DNA of 64,000 nucleotides from Myxococcales bacterium (GTDB lineage Bacteria > Myxococcota_A > Polyangia > GCA-2747355): NCBI GenBank assembly GCA_020431405.1, contig JAGQIK010000115.1, positions 1 through 64,000 of the forward strand, read 5' to 3'. Position 1 is the first letter of the stretch. Every line of letters begins with the position of its first letter. The notes beneath the pieces are model-generated. The model saw only the letters and a program-made list of their open reading frames with translations, was not told the DNA's origin and ran no database searches. Position numbers and translations under genes: made by a program. Below are positions 34,677 to 43,957 of this stretch, piece after piece.

Positions 34677-34836
34677 AGCAACGCACCTGCTGCTGGCCGA
34701 CGCTGTAGCAGAAGCGCTGCACGCGGCAGCGCTGTGGACGATAGGGCATGCAGGCTTGGGCGGGGGTGGAGGCGGTGGCCAGGACCAGGAGGGCGAGAGC
34801 GCTGGCTGCGGCGAACAGCGAGGTGCGTTTGGTCAT
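34522..34836 (-). CDS. Small Cys-rich secreted protein
   Basis: A 104-residue exported protein. ATG 34836 follows AAGGAGC. The signal peptide (1-29) ends STPAQA-C. The mature part is basic and rich in Arg, Tyr, Gln and Cys, with regularly spaced Cys (QRCRVQRFCY, VRCSTRRIC, SCYQKVCTY, SHCSYQNIC), four repeats of roughly x7-x9 spacing, then a PVRYFYY end. It probably forms a disulfide-knotted cell-surface protein. If the protease frame is corrected, the two stop codons share a CTAG. Function unknown. Confidence 0.65.
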   Translation of the reverse strand: MTKRTSLFAAASALALLVLATASTPAQACMPYRPQRCRVQRFCYSVGQQQVRCSTRRICRPYHPPRRSCYQKVCTYRYGRSHCSYQNICKAQVPPPRPVRYFYY

Positions 34837-34914
34837 GGCGGGCTCCTTCAGCGGGTGATGAGTGGTTCTACGCACCGCGCCGAAGGAAGTTCTGAGAATT
34901 TTTCCTCTGTATTG

Positions 34915-35472
34915 TCAGATGCCTAGGCCGCTGCAGACCCCGAACTGGGGGTCGCAGTTGATGCGGCGGCACTCGCGGCAGCCGAAGGCCTGCGGATCGG
35001 CAGCGCACTGCGCCAGGCAGCGCGCCACGGCGCAGCTGATGGCTTCTGCGAAGCAGGAGGCGCACGCGATGCTGAGGCCGAGCTCTTTGCGCACGCAGTC
35101 GCGCGCGCAGAATTGGTCTGGATTGCCCAGACAGCCGAGGCCGCAGCTGCCGGCGCGGTTTTCGGCGTCCTCGCGTTTGGCGTCGGTGTCGAGGCGCGAA
35201 AAGTCCTGCGGGCTGAGGCACGCGCCCATCAGCCCGCGATCAACCGACACGTCGCGAAGCGGTGCCGCGTCGGGGAAGACGTCGATGTAGACGTCGAGGT
35301 AGATGCGCGGCCCGTTGTCCAGCGGCGGCGGGTTCGGCACGATGCCGCCGCCGTCGTCGCGCCAGGCGCCGGACTTGGAGCGCGCTCCGCAGGCTGGGCC
35401 GAGCAGCAGCGCCGCGGCGGCGAGCGCGATGATGGTTGTGCTGTGTCGCGCATTTCGTAAAGTCCGCCCCAT
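34915..35472 (-). CDS. Cys-rich lipoprotein
   Basis: A 185-residue lipoprotein: signal with ALLLGPAC as the lipobox (GPAC), then a Gly/Pro-rich linker and a C-terminal Cys-rich domain (SCGLGCLGN, CARDCVRKE, CASCFAEAISCAVARCLAQC, CRECRRINC). The Cys count and spacing suggest several disulfides. The ATG at 35472 overlaps, in the palindrome CATG, the ATG of the divergent VWA gene. No ribosome site is visible for either. Small myxobacterial lipoproteins of this type have no known function. Confidence 0.65.
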   Translation of the reverse strand: MGRTLRNARHSTTIIALAAAALLLGPACGARSKSGAWRDDGGGIVPNPPPLDNGPRIYLDVYIDVFPDAAPLRDVSVDRGLMGACLSPQDFSRLDTDAKREDAENRAGSCGLGCLGNPDQFCARDCVRKELGLSIACASCFAEAISCAVARCLAQCAADPQAFGCRECRRINCDPQFGVCSGLGI

Positions 35473-36457
35473 GTCCGCAGTATACCGCTTTGCCCGAGTG
35501 ACCTCCCTGATCGTCGTCGCCTCGCTCGCCGCGGGCGGCTGCGTCGGGGACCCCTTCACCAGCGCCGATGGCGCGGCGACGCAGGACGGCGCGCCGCCCG
35601 ACAGCTACGTGGCGCCCGATCTGTCGGACCTCGGCAGCTCCAGCGGCGACGTCGGTCGCTGCACGGAGGTCATCGATCTCGTCTTCGTGCTCGACGTCTC
35701 GAGCTCGATGAGCTTCGTGCTCGATACCCTCGAGCAGGAGATCGACCGCGTCGTCTCTGCCGCCAACAAGCTCAAGCCCGATGCCCATTTCGGCCTCGTC
35801 GCCTTCGTCGACAATCACCGCGTGGACAGCACCGGCGCCGAGTCGGGCGGCGTCGTGCACGTGGCGGCGCCCACGCTGCAAGCTGCCTTCCGCAACTACA
35901 AGAACGTCTACACCGCGCACAATCGCAACCCTGGCGACGGGCCCAACGGGCCGGACACGCAGAACCCGATCTGCGAGGAGAACGCCCTCGACGCGATCTA
36001 CGCCGCCGCCGAGGAGTTTCCGTGGCGGCAGCACGCCACGCGCATCATCATCGTCGCCACCGACGACACGTTCCTCGAGCGCCCCGACAACTACGGCGAT
36101 CGCGACGGCGACGGCAAGACCGACAAGCTCGACTTCCCGCGCGAGGGCGACTACCCCGCCAAGCGCACGCTCGGCGAGACCGTGGCGCTGCTCAAGAAGC
36201 AGCAGGTGCGCGTGTTCTCGTTCACGCACCTGGCGCCGCCGGGCCTCTTCGACCTCGGACGCTGCGGCACGGGCCGGCGCTTGCCTTGGAGCGCGGTGTC
36301 AGCCGGCTGGAGCACGACCTACAACGGCGCGGCGCCGATCCCCGATCAGAGCGGCGGCAAGAACTTCGACCTCAAGCAGGTGCAGGGCAACCTGATCTCG
36401 CTGACCAGCACCATCAACGGCGTGGTGCTCGACAGCCACTGCAAGCCGATCCTCTAG
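35471..36457 (+). CDS. VWA-domain lipoprotein
   Basis: A 328-residue secreted protein with lipobox AAGGC (Cys near 24) and an Asp/Ser/Gly-rich spacer. The von Willebrand A domain starts at CTEVIDLVFVLDVSSSM, whose DxSxS is the metal-ion adhesion site; GLVAFVDNH, ARIIIVATDDTF and VRVFSFTHLAPP follow. VWA domains bind protein ligands through Mg2+, so this may be an adhesion protein or chaperone-like partner on the cell surface. The C-terminus ends SHCKPIL with a Cys, perhaps paired with CTEV or GRCGTG. The start is uncertain (an internal GTG at 35500 is possible) because the ATG is shared with the opposite gene. Confidence 0.78.
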   Translation: MSAVYRFARVTSLIVVASLAAGGCVGDPFTSADGAATQDGAPPDSYVAPDLSDLGSSSGDVGRCTEVIDLVFVLDVSSSMSFVLDTLEQEIDRVVSAANKLKPDAHFGLVAFVDNHRVDSTGAESGGVVHVAAPTLQAAFRNYKNVYTAHNRNPGDGPNGPDTQNPICEENALDAIYAAAEEFPWRQHATRIIIVATDDTFLERPDNYGDRDGDGKTDKLDFPREGDYPAKRTLGETVALLKKQQVRVFSFTHLAPPGLFDLGRCGTGRRLPWSAVSAGWSTTYNGAAPIPDQSGGKNFDLKQVQGNLISLTSTINGVVLDSHCKPIL

Positions 36458-36467
36458 CTTTCGCCGG

Positions 36468-39332
36468 CTACGGGCGCTGCGGGATCGTGGTCGGCCCAGG
36501 CAGCTCGAGCGCGTCACCGAACGAGATGCGGTTGTCTGCGTTGCCCACGAAGCGGTTGCTCGCGTCGATACGTGGCGACGCGCCCTTGCTGAGATAGACC
36601 GCCACGCCACTGTCGTGCACCTCGGAGCGCGCCAGCGACCCGCCGGTGCGTACGTAGCCGATGCCGACGAAGGCTGCGTGCTCGATGCGTAGCCGATCGA
36701 CCTCGAGGCTGCCGGCGCTGCTGGCAGGCTTGCCGCCCTCGAACGACTGATCGTCGGCGCCGACGGCGAGGCCGTAGCGACCGTCCGCTGTCGTGGTGAT
36801 GTCGCGCACCAGTACCCGTGTCAGCTGCGTCGATGAAGCGCGCGAGACGATACCGATGCCCGCCGCGCCGGCCACGGCGCTGTCCTGCATGATCAGCGTG
36901 CCGGGGTGCTCTTCGTTGGGGTAGACGAACACCGCGCGCGCCATGTCGGTGGCTTCGATAGCGCGCACCTCGCTGCCGGTCATCACCAGCCGTGACCCCG
37001 ACACCTCGATACCGGTGTGCATGCAGCGGCGGACGGTGCTCTCGTCGATTGCCAGCGACGTGTCGTTGTGACCGACGAGGCGCATGCAGTAGCCGGCCTG
37101 CGCCGTCGACGCAGCCGTGTCCATGTCCTCGATCGCGCTGCGTCGGATCGTCATGTTGGCGCGCTGGATGTCGACGCCGCTCTGACTGCGAGCCACCAGG
37201 GTCTCGTCGAGCTCTACTGACGGCACCAGGTCTTCGGCTCCGTAGGCCGCGAGGGCGATGCCGGCGTAGACGTCAGCGTAGGCCTGCGCGTCGCGCAGCA
37301 CCGTGCGCGCGATGGACGCGTCGCTGCGCGAGGCGAGGAACGCCTGATAGTGGCCGCCGCTGACGAGGCAGTCCTCGACAACCGCCTTGCTCTTGGTGCG
37401 GCCGACGGGGTAGACGCGCACGCCGTTGAGCTCGCTGCCGATCACCGCCGAGCGCGACAGGCGCCCGCGCGCGCCGCGCAGCTCGAAGCCGACGGGGTTG
37501 TCGCGCAGCAGGCTGTCGCGCACATCGATGTCGGTCTCAGTCGAGCTGGTCAGGGCGGTCCCCTGGCGCCACGTCTGCACACCGTAGGCCCCCCGATAGC
37601 GACCGTTGGGTGCGCGCGTGCCCTCGATCAGCGCGCGCGTCACCGTCACCATGGCGTCGCCCGTGTAGAGGCCGCGGTTGCCGTTGCCGCGCGAGGTGAT
37701 GTCCACGAGCGTGGAGCGGCCGCCGATCAGCAACAGCCCTTCGCCACTGTACGTGCCGGGCAGCGTGCGGGTGTCGCGCACAACGATCCGCGCGCCGTCG
37801 AGCGATCCGAGCACCCACACACCGACTTCGTGGTTGCGCGCGATGACGCTGTCGCGCAGGACGAGCGTGTTGCGCACGCGCCCGCGCGGGTCGCCGGCGT
37901 TGATGCCCTGACCGTTGGATCCGTCGACGTGAGGCGCCGTGCCGGCGATGACGACGCGCTCGACGAGCGTCTTGTAGCCCCCGGCGACGAGACCTGCGCC
38001 GCGATTGAAGAGCACGCTGCTGTCACGCACCGCGGCCTGCTCGACGAACTGGTCGCGGTTGGCGATGTAGATGCCCCAGCCGTGGTAGCGGTCGACGGCT
38101 TGCTCGCGCGTGCCGGAGACGATGCTCTGCTCGAGCAGCAGCTTGCCGTCCTCGAACGCGACGCCTACCGCTCGGTTGCGCGCGATCAAACAGCGCCGCA
38201 CCGTCAGCGTCGGCGGGCCGCGCTTGTCCCAGGCGAACGCCGCGATGCCCGCGCCCCACTCGCGCGTCGGCAGCTCGGCGCGCGTGTCGCGCACCGTGCA
38301 GCGCTCGACGAGCAGGGTGCCGCTGCGCGTGACGAGGCCAAAGCCGCGGTTGCTTCGCAGCAGGCTGTCTCGCACGGTGGCCTCGCCGCGCTGCTCGACA
38401 GCGACACCTTCGCCTTCGCAGTCGCGCACCACGATCGCGTGCAGCGCGGCGTGGGCGCGCTCGTGCAGGTGAACGCCGCCCGCTCGGCCGGTGATGGTGA
38501 CGCCGCTTATTGCCACGTCGCGCGCGCTGATCTCGAACGCCGCCCTGTCGACGGCGGTCCCGACGATGGTGACCTGCGCGGCGCAGCGGCCCTCGATCTG
38601 CACGGGGCGATCGATGACGAGCGACTCGGCGTAGCGCCCGGCGGCGACGACGATGTGTCCGCGCCCCGGGCGCGGTGCGGCCTGCAGCGCGCGCGCGATG
38701 CTGCGAAAGGGGGCCGCGGCGCTGCCGTCTTCGAGACCGACATGCGCCGCGTCGACGTGGATCGTCTCGCTCGTGACGGACGCGTTGCCCCAGCGGCTGC
38801 TGCCGCAGTCACCCACCGGCTGACAGCTGGCGTGACCGATCATCGCCATGGCGGCGGGGCCGCAGTCGGTGGCGTGCGCCGGTGGCTCACACCAGCCGTC
38901 GGCGCCTACGCGCCAGCCGGGCAAGCACGGCAGCGGGGCACCGATCGCCTTGCAGCCCCAGTCGGGGGCGGCCTTGATGCCGGGGCCGCCGGCGCTGGTG
39001 CTGCACTCGTGGGCGCCGACGCGCGTGCACTTCCAGTCGGGTGGCGCCTCGATGCACGGTAGGCCGGCGTCGTCCTGGCGGACGCGCACGCCGACGCGCT
39101 TGCAGCCGCCGCCGGGCAGCGGGACCTCGTCGTCGCCGCTGCAGTCGGAGAAGGTCGGCACGCAGGCGGGCCCCACCGCGTGGAGGTTGGGGCCGCAGCC
39201 TTCGAAGTCGAGCGTGGGGGCCGCGTCGGCGCTGCGCGCGTCCGCGTCGCCATCGCCCGGGTGAACGTCGCCGCAGCCGGCGGCGAGCGCCGCGGCGAGC
39301 GCGAGCAGCGGCACGACGCGCGAGCCTGGCAC
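36468..39332 (-). CDS. Parallel beta-helix lipoprotein, DUF1565-like
   Basis: A 954-residue lipoprotein with GTG start and lipobox AAGC. The mature N-terminus (about 20-185) is Asp/Ala-rich with a run of Cys units (APPDWKCTRVGAHEC, AAPDWGCKAIGAPLPC). The rest is a right-handed beta-helix of about twenty coils: DUF1565-like SAAPFRSIARALQAA, then repeats such as ISGVTITGRAGGVHLH, LRSNRGFGLV, VRDTR and SVLFNRGAGLV. Beta-helix domains bind polysaccharide or act as adhesins or lyases. It is the last gene of the operon that carries a TonB-dependent receptor (60-base gap), so it may deliver or cut a surface glycan. That is inference. Confidence 0.78.
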   Translation of the reverse strand: MPGSRVVPLLALAAALAAGCGDVHPGDGDADARSADAAPTLDFEGCGPNLHAVGPACVPTFSDCSGDDEVPLPGGGCKRVGVRVRQDDAGLPCIEAPPDWKCTRVGAHECSTSAGGPGIKAAPDWGCKAIGAPLPCLPGWRVGADGWCEPPAHATDCGPAAMAMIGHASCQPVGDCGSSRWGNASVTSETIHVDAAHVGLEDGSAAAPFRSIARALQAAPRPGRGHIVVAAGRYAESLVIDRPVQIEGRCAAQVTIVGTAVDRAAFEISARDVAISGVTITGRAGGVHLHERAHAALHAIVVRDCEGEGVAVEQRGEATVRDSLLRSNRGFGLVTRSGTLLVERCTVRDTRAELPTREWGAGIAAFAWDKRGPPTLTVRRCLIARNRAVGVAFEDGKLLLEQSIVSGTREQAVDRYHGWGIYIANRDQFVEQAAVRDSSVLFNRGAGLVAGGYKTLVERVVIAGTAPHVDGSNGQGINAGDPRGRVRNTLVLRDSVIARNHEVGVWVLGSLDGARIVVRDTRTLPGTYSGEGLLLIGGRSTLVDITSRGNGNRGLYTGDAMVTVTRALIEGTRAPNGRYRGAYGVQTWRQGTALTSSTETDIDVRDSLLRDNPVGFELRGARGRLSRSAVIGSELNGVRVYPVGRTKSKAVVEDCLVSGGHYQAFLASRSDASIARTVLRDAQAYADVYAGIALAAYGAEDLVPSVELDETLVARSQSGVDIQRANMTIRRSAIEDMDTAASTAQAGYCMRLVGHNDTSLAIDESTVRRCMHTGIEVSGSRLVMTGSEVRAIEATDMARAVFVYPNEEHPGTLIMQDSAVAGAAGIGIVSRASSTQLTRVLVRDITTTADGRYGLAVGADDQSFEGGKPASSAGSLEVDRLRIEHAAFVGIGYVRTGGSLARSEVHDSGVAVYLSKGASPRIDASNRFVGNADNRISFGDALELPGPTTIPQRP

Positions 39333-39392
39333 GTCGTCGATGCTAGCGTTGGCGCAGGGCGGCGCGCATGAGGTATGTCAGTCTGCGCAGCG

Positions 39393-42089
39393 CTAGAAGC
39401 GTCCGCGCACGCCGAGCGTGGGGATGATGTAGCGAATCTTCTGACCCGGCGCGAGCTCTTCGGGCAGCAACGCGAAGTTGAGCAGGTCGACGTAGAAATC
39501 GAGCAGCCAGCCGCGCCACACGGCGCGCTTGTCGACGCGCAGATCGATGCGCAGGTAGCCGTCGCGCCGCGCCGCGTTGTAGCCGCGCGTGGTGGTCGCG
39601 GGCTTGCCGCTCTGGTACTGCAGGCGCAGCCCGAGGTCCCAGCGCCGCGGCAGCGCGATGCCGACCACCAGGTTGAGCAGGTGCGTGCGGTCGAAGTCGT
39701 AAGCGACCCAGCTGTTGTCGCGCCGGCGCTCGGCGCGCGAGAGGGTGTACGAGAGCCAGCCGTAGACGCCATCTGGCGAGCGGCGGCGGATCAGAAGCTC
39801 GAGGCCGTAGGCGCGGCCGGTGCCCGCCTCGGTGAGGCGCTTGACGATGTCCTCGGCGTTGGTGAGCGTGGGATCGATGGCGATCAGCGAGCCGTTGGCT
39901 GCGTTGTTGACGTCATCGACGTTGACGGTGAGGTCGAAGAGGGTCGGATCGAGGTACGAGAAGTAGCCCTCGGCGCCGAGCGAGAAGCCCTTGGCGAAGG
40001 GGACCTCGACGCCGACGCTCGACTGCACGGCGCGCAGCAGGCCGTACTTGAGCGGCATGGTGTCGAGGCCGGGCAGCGGAATGACGAAGCGCGGCGGTTG
40101 ATGGTGGATGCCGACGGCGGCCTTGAGCCAGATCGCGCTGTCGTCGCTTTCGCGCGGCACGCCCTCGATGTCGCGCGTGAGCAGCCGAAAGCGAGCGGTG
40201 AGGCGCGGGTCGACGCCGACCACGGTGTCTTTGAGGTCGTGCAGCACGTCGACGCGCACGCCGGGCCGCAGCATCCAGCGCGGCGAGGGGCGCCAGATCG
40301 CTTCGAGCACGGCAGAGCCGACATAGAGCTGGTCGAGCGTGCCGATGAGGTCGCCGATGTTGAAGTCGGCGGGCGTATCGCCGCTGGCGGGCTCGCCGAG
40401 CGAGTAGAACTGGATGCGGTTTTCGATCTGGGCGAGCACCTGCAGCGTGGGCGTCGGCTTGAACACCAGCTGCGCGTTGGGCTTGAGCAGCCAGCTGGTG
40501 ACGTTGGCTTGTGCGCCGAGGCTGTGGTTGTAGCCCAGCACCACACGGTAGAGGCCTTCGAGGCGCGCGGAGCGATGGTAGGCGCGCGCCTCGATGCGGT
40601 GAAAGTGCGCCGTCAGCGCGGGCACCAACGGCGGGTTGGGGTCGCCGGGCAGCGCGTTGGGCGCCACGGTGCGCAGGGCGTCGCGCGCGCCGTAGGCGAA
40701 GACGGTGAAGCCGGCGCTGCGATTGCCGCCGTCGACGCGCAGCTGGTAGTCCCAGTAGGAGAGCGAGATCTCGTTGGTGGCGAGGCTCAGCACGAGGCCC
40801 GGATAGCCGTAGCGGCCGGCGGCGCTGACGGTGATGCCGGCGTCGGGGAACGGCCAGCGTACGAAGGCGCCGGCCTGCGTCAGGTTGACGTCGATGTCGA
40901 TGAGCCGGTCGGTGCGGCGCGTGTTGTGCGTGCGGCCGTTGACGATGCCGCCGGTGTAGCCGCCGAAGATCGCCGGCGCGCCGCCCGGGTAGAAGTCGAC
41001 GCCGTCGATAAATTCGGGGTGGATCACGCTCGGACCGGCGAGCAGATGGTAGAGCAACGGAACGCGCGTGCCGTCGAGCAGGAAGCCGGTAGAGCTCGGG
41101 GTGGCGCCGCGCACGACGGGGAAGGGCAGCAGCGAGATCACCGAGGCCGTGCCGGGCAGCGTCTGGATCACGCGGAAGGGATCACCGAAGGTGCCCGCGA
41201 TCTGCTTGACCTCGCGGCCGCGCAGGCTCACGCGCGAGACCTCCATGCGGCGGCGGTCGCGCACGATGGTCTCGTAGAGGCTGTAGCGCTTGCGCTCGAC
41301 GTAGTACTTGACCTCGAGCTTCTGTTGCGCGACGAGCTTTTCTTTTTGCACGAAGAGCTTGTGCGCCCAGCTGTGCACGGTGACGCGCGCGCTGCCGGCG
41401 GGCAGGCGCAGCAGGAAGCGGCCGGCGCTGTCGGACTTGGTCGAGACGATCTGTTCGCCGACCACCGCCGAGACCGTCGCCCCTTCGAGGGGGCGGCGTG
41501 TGCCGAGCTCGAGCAGTCGGCCGGCGAGCTGCGAGTCGCGCGCCGGTTGGCTGGCGGGCGGCGTCTTTTTCGTGGGCGCCGACGCGGGCGGCGGCATGAA
41601 GGTCTGCTTGTAGGTGAGGTTCACCGGCACGGCCTTGCCGTTGTAGCGCGCCGGCGTGAAGCGGAAGCGCCGCGCCGCTTCGACGACGGCCTTGTCGAAG
41701 GCGGCGATGCCGGGCGCCAGCAGCTCGACCTTGGTCACCTGGCCGCGCGCGTCGACGAAGATCTCGACGCGCACGACGACGGGGTCCTTCTGGCGCGGCG
41801 CGCCCTTGGGGTACGGGATCGCCGTCGAGCCGATGGGCTTGGGCGGCACGAGACCGGCGGCCACGGGGCGCGAGGCGGGTTGCGAGGCCGCCGCGCGCGA
41901 TGTCGGCTGCGATGCGGGCTGCGATGCGGGCTGTGACGCGGGCTGCGACGCGGGCCGTGACGCGGGGCGTGTCGCCGGCGGCGTGCGAGGCTGCGCTGCG
42001 GCGATGTCAGCCGACAGCACCACGCAGGCGCCAGGCGACAGCATCACGCAAGCGACGTACAGCAGGCTATGGCCGAAGGCCCGTCGCAC
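39393..42089 (-). CDS. TonB-dependent receptor with N-terminal TonB C-domain
   Basis: An 898-residue outer-membrane protein. A signal peptide (about 1-32) is followed by a PASQPASQ-type spacer. Then a TonB C-terminal domain lies at about 100-165 (VEIFVDARGQVTKVELLAPG with FRFTPARYNGKAVPV). A carboxypeptidase regulatory-like beta-sandwich (about 185-250), a plug domain (about 270-400, IAGTFGDPFRVIQTLPG) and a 22-strand-type barrel follow, ending GVRGRF with a C-terminal Phe. Receptors that carry their own TonB domain are known in myxobacteria. The cargo is not evident. The gene is six bases after the barrel protein gene and 60 before the beta-helix gene, all in one operon. Confidence 0.85.
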   Translation of the reverse strand: MRRAFGHSLLYVACVMLSPGACVVLSADIAAAQPRTPPATRPASRPASQPASQPASQPASQPTSRAAASQPASRPVAAGLVPPKPIGSTAIPYPKGAPRQKDPVVVRVEIFVDARGQVTKVELLAPGIAAFDKAVVEAARRFRFTPARYNGKAVPVNLTYKQTFMPPPASAPTKKTPPASQPARDSQLAGRLLELGTRRPLEGATVSAVVGEQIVSTKSDSAGRFLLRLPAGSARVTVHSWAHKLFVQKEKLVAQQKLEVKYYVERKRYSLYETIVRDRRRMEVSRVSLRGREVKQIAGTFGDPFRVIQTLPGTASVISLLPFPVVRGATPSSTGFLLDGTRVPLLYHLLAGPSVIHPEFIDGVDFYPGGAPAIFGGYTGGIVNGRTHNTRRTDRLIDIDVNLTQAGAFVRWPFPDAGITVSAAGRYGYPGLVLSLATNEISLSYWDYQLRVDGGNRSAGFTVFAYGARDALRTVAPNALPGDPNPPLVPALTAHFHRIEARAYHRSARLEGLYRVVLGYNHSLGAQANVTSWLLKPNAQLVFKPTPTLQVLAQIENRIQFYSLGEPASGDTPADFNIGDLIGTLDQLYVGSAVLEAIWRPSPRWMLRPGVRVDVLHDLKDTVVGVDPRLTARFRLLTRDIEGVPRESDDSAIWLKAAVGIHHQPPRFVIPLPGLDTMPLKYGLLRAVQSSVGVEVPFAKGFSLGAEGYFSYLDPTLFDLTVNVDDVNNAANGSLIAIDPTLTNAEDIVKRLTEAGTGRAYGLELLIRRRSPDGVYGWLSYTLSRAERRRDNSWVAYDFDRTHLLNLVVGIALPRRWDLGLRLQYQSGKPATTTRGYNAARRDGYLRIDLRVDKRAVWRGWLLDFYVDLLNFALLPEELAPGQKIRYIIPTLGVRGRF
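41905..41970. repeat. 12-bp repeat encoding PASQ spacer
   Basis: About five imperfect copies of a 12-bp unit (GGCTGCGATGCG on the plus strand) encode the PASQ/PASR units between the signal peptide and the TonB domain of the receptor. In-frame copy-number change would alter only spacer length. Confidence 0.7.
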
Positions 42090-42095
42090 TGCGTG

Positions 42096-42809
42096 CTATC
42101 GCCAGACCACGATCCAGGAGAACGACGCGCCGATGTGCGGCCACCACTGGCGGCGAACGATCGGCTCGGCGGTGTCAGGCTCCTCGTTGCCGGTCTCCAC
42201 CGCGCAGCCGGTCCATTGGCCGGTCAGCTCGACGGCCGGTCCCGTCGACGACTGACGCCCGAGCTGAAAGCGATACTCGGCGCGCACCACGGCGGCCAGA
42301 CCCACGCCGCTGCAGCGCGACAGCGGCGTGCTGGCGTCGGGGAACGTGTATGACGTGTCGATCTCGTTGGCCAGCGGTGTGGCGTCGGCTCTGCCCGTGC
42401 TGGCCTCGACGATGCCGCCAAAGCCGAGGCCGACGGAGAGGCTCAGGCCGCGCCACACGTGCCACGTCGGCTCGAGCGTGCCGCTGTAGCGCAGTCCGGA
42501 AAGGCCGCCCGACGAGAGCGCGACCTGATAGTTGAACGAGGCGTAGAGCGACCAGCGCGCGTCGAGGCGCACGCCGATGCGCAGGTTGCCGCCGACGAGG
42601 TGGCCGCCAGGGGCGCCGTCGAGGCCGATGAAGCCGCCATAGCTGGCGGCGAGCCCGATGCGCAGGCCGAGCGACTGCCAGTCTTGCTCGCGCGTGGTGG
42701 TGGGCAGCGACGCGCGCGCGTGCTCCTTGGCGTCGGCGCGCGCCGCGGGCAGCAGCGCGATGACGAGCGCCAGCGCGGCCGCGGCTATGGTTGCTGGCTG
42801 GCGGGGCAT
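42096..42809 (-). CDS. Outer-membrane beta-barrel protein
   Basis: A 237-residue exported protein (signal peptide 1-25, ALPAARA-D). The mature part is alternating beta-strand with Gly/Tyr/Trp pattern: LGLRIGLAASYGGFIGL, LVGGNLRIGVRLDARWSLYASFNYQVAL, YSGTLEPTWHVWRGLSLSVGLGFGG, LAAVVRAEYRFQLG, HIGASFSWIVVWR, ending in an aromatic strand. This looks like a small OmpA/OmpW-type barrel of about eight to ten strands. The start overlaps the previous lipoprotein gene by 25 bases. Two barrel genes, a lipoprotein and the TonB receptor form one operon. Confidence 0.72.
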   Translation of the reverse strand: MPRQPATIAAAALALVIALLPAARADAKEHARASLPTTTREQDWQSLGLRIGLAASYGGFIGLDGAPGGHLVGGNLRIGVRLDARWSLYASFNYQVALSSGGLSGLRYSGTLEPTWHVWRGLSLSVGLGFGGIVEASTGRADATPLANEIDTSYTFPDASTPLSRCSGVGLAAVVRAEYRFQLGRQSSTGPAVELTGQWTGCAVETGNEEPDTAEPIVRRQWWPHIGASFSWIVVWR

Positions 42810-43957
42810 GGCCACCACGAGGGCGCGTTCTTGGTGAGGTCCCAATCGGGCACGTCGCAGCTGGCGTCGCGACGACAGCCGCGCAGCGTGTAGTGGATCA
42901 CGTCGCGACAGGGCTCGCCGGGCGGCGTGGCGACGACGAGCTGCACCTGCGGCAGCGGCTTGGGACCGATGCCGATCCACGGCATCGCGACGCAGGCCCA
43001 TTGGAGCCCGTCGAGCACGAGCCCGGCGGCCGGGGGCGCGCGATAGCGCGTCTGACCACCCGAGCGCGCGCGGCATCGGATGCCCTGCAGCTGCTCGGGC
43101 GGCCGCACGCGCAGTACCACGACCCCTTCGGCGAGGCTCGCCTCGGTGCAGCTCTCGGCCGCTTGCTGCGGCAGCTTGCCCTGCGCCGCGGCGACGAGGG
43201 CGTCAGCGGCCGAGAAGCCGCCCGCGCCGAGCAGTGAAAAGCCCGGCGGAGGTGCGGCGCAGCCGTTGCGCGGGTAGTAGGCGGCCGCGTCGTTGAACTT
43301 GCCTTCGCGAAAGGCGAGGCGCTGGTCGGGCTCCGTCATCGAGACGAAGCTCGCCGCGTAGACCACGTCGCGCTGCCCTGGCAGGCGCGGCTCGAAGGGG
43401 ATCTCCGGGCCGTCGACGGCGGGGCCGGCGTCGCTGGGCGTCGCCGTCGCGCTGGCGTCGTCGCCGCCGCTGGGGCTCGTGTCGTCGACGCGGCGCGGCG
43501 AGCGATCGAGCGCCAGCGCGCCGTCGCCGTCGCGATCGTCGTAGAGCACCAGCGAGCCGTAGACCACGCGCGAGGTGATGTCGCCGATCATCACGTCCGC
43601 CGAGGGCACGGTGAAAAGCTCGATGCGCGCCTCGTCGGTGCTGGTGTCGAGCGCCGCGTTGGCCGCGACCCGCTCGGGCACGAATCGAAACAGGTCAGGG
43701 CAGCCGGTGGCGAGCACCTTCGCCGCTTGCTCGGACTCGGGGGGCAGGATGCACAGGGGCGTGGGCACGATCTGCGCGCCCCACAGCAGCGCCACGCGCA
43801 GCCGGGGCGGCGTATCGGTCACGTCGGGCCCGATGCGCTGTCGGCCCTCGACCCGCAGGCGGATCACCACCAGCGGCTGGGGCTGCCCCTCGGTGCCGAG
43901 CAGCGTGTCGCAGCCGGCGAGCGTCGCGAGCGCGATCAGCGGCGCGGCGCGCTTCAT
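42785..43957 (-). CDS. Lipoprotein of unknown family
   Basis: A 390-residue lipoprotein with lipobox LAGC (Cys16). The mature chain has beta-rich segments (LVVIRLRVEGRQ, RLRVALLWGAQIVP, VVYGSLVLYDDRDGDGALAL, the last like a Ca-binding DxDGDG turn), an Asp/Ser/Thr-rich middle and a Cys-containing C-terminal part (SCTEAS, IRCRAR, PCRDVIHYTLRGCRRDASC). I do not recognise the family. It overlaps both neighbours (ATGA before, 25 bases after), so it is translated with the two barrel genes and may be a periplasm-facing partner of them. Confidence 0.65.
   Translation of the reverse strand: MKRAAPLIALATLAGCDTLLGTEGQPQPLVVIRLRVEGRQRIGPDVTDTPPRLRVALLWGAQIVPTPLCILPPESEQAAKVLATGCPDLFRFVPERVAANAALDTSTDEARIELFTVPSADVMIGDITSRVVYGSLVLYDDRDGDGALALDRSPRRVDDTSPSGGDDASATATPSDAGPAVDGPEIPFEPRLPGQRDVVYAASFVSMTEPDQRLAFREGKFNDAAAYYPRNGCAAPPPGFSLLGAGGFSAADALVAAAQGKLPQQAAESCTEASLAEGVVVLRVRPPEQLQGIRCRARSGGQTRYRAPPAAGLVLDGLQWACVAMPWIGIGPKPLPQVQLVVATPPGEPCRDVIHYTLRGCRRDASCDVPDWDLTKNAPSWWPCPASQQP

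Noticed and set aside
39375-41936. 853-codon plus-strand frame over the TonB receptor gene
   Set aside because: Antisense shadow rich in Arg/Asp/Ala; the minus strand shows plug and TonB domains.
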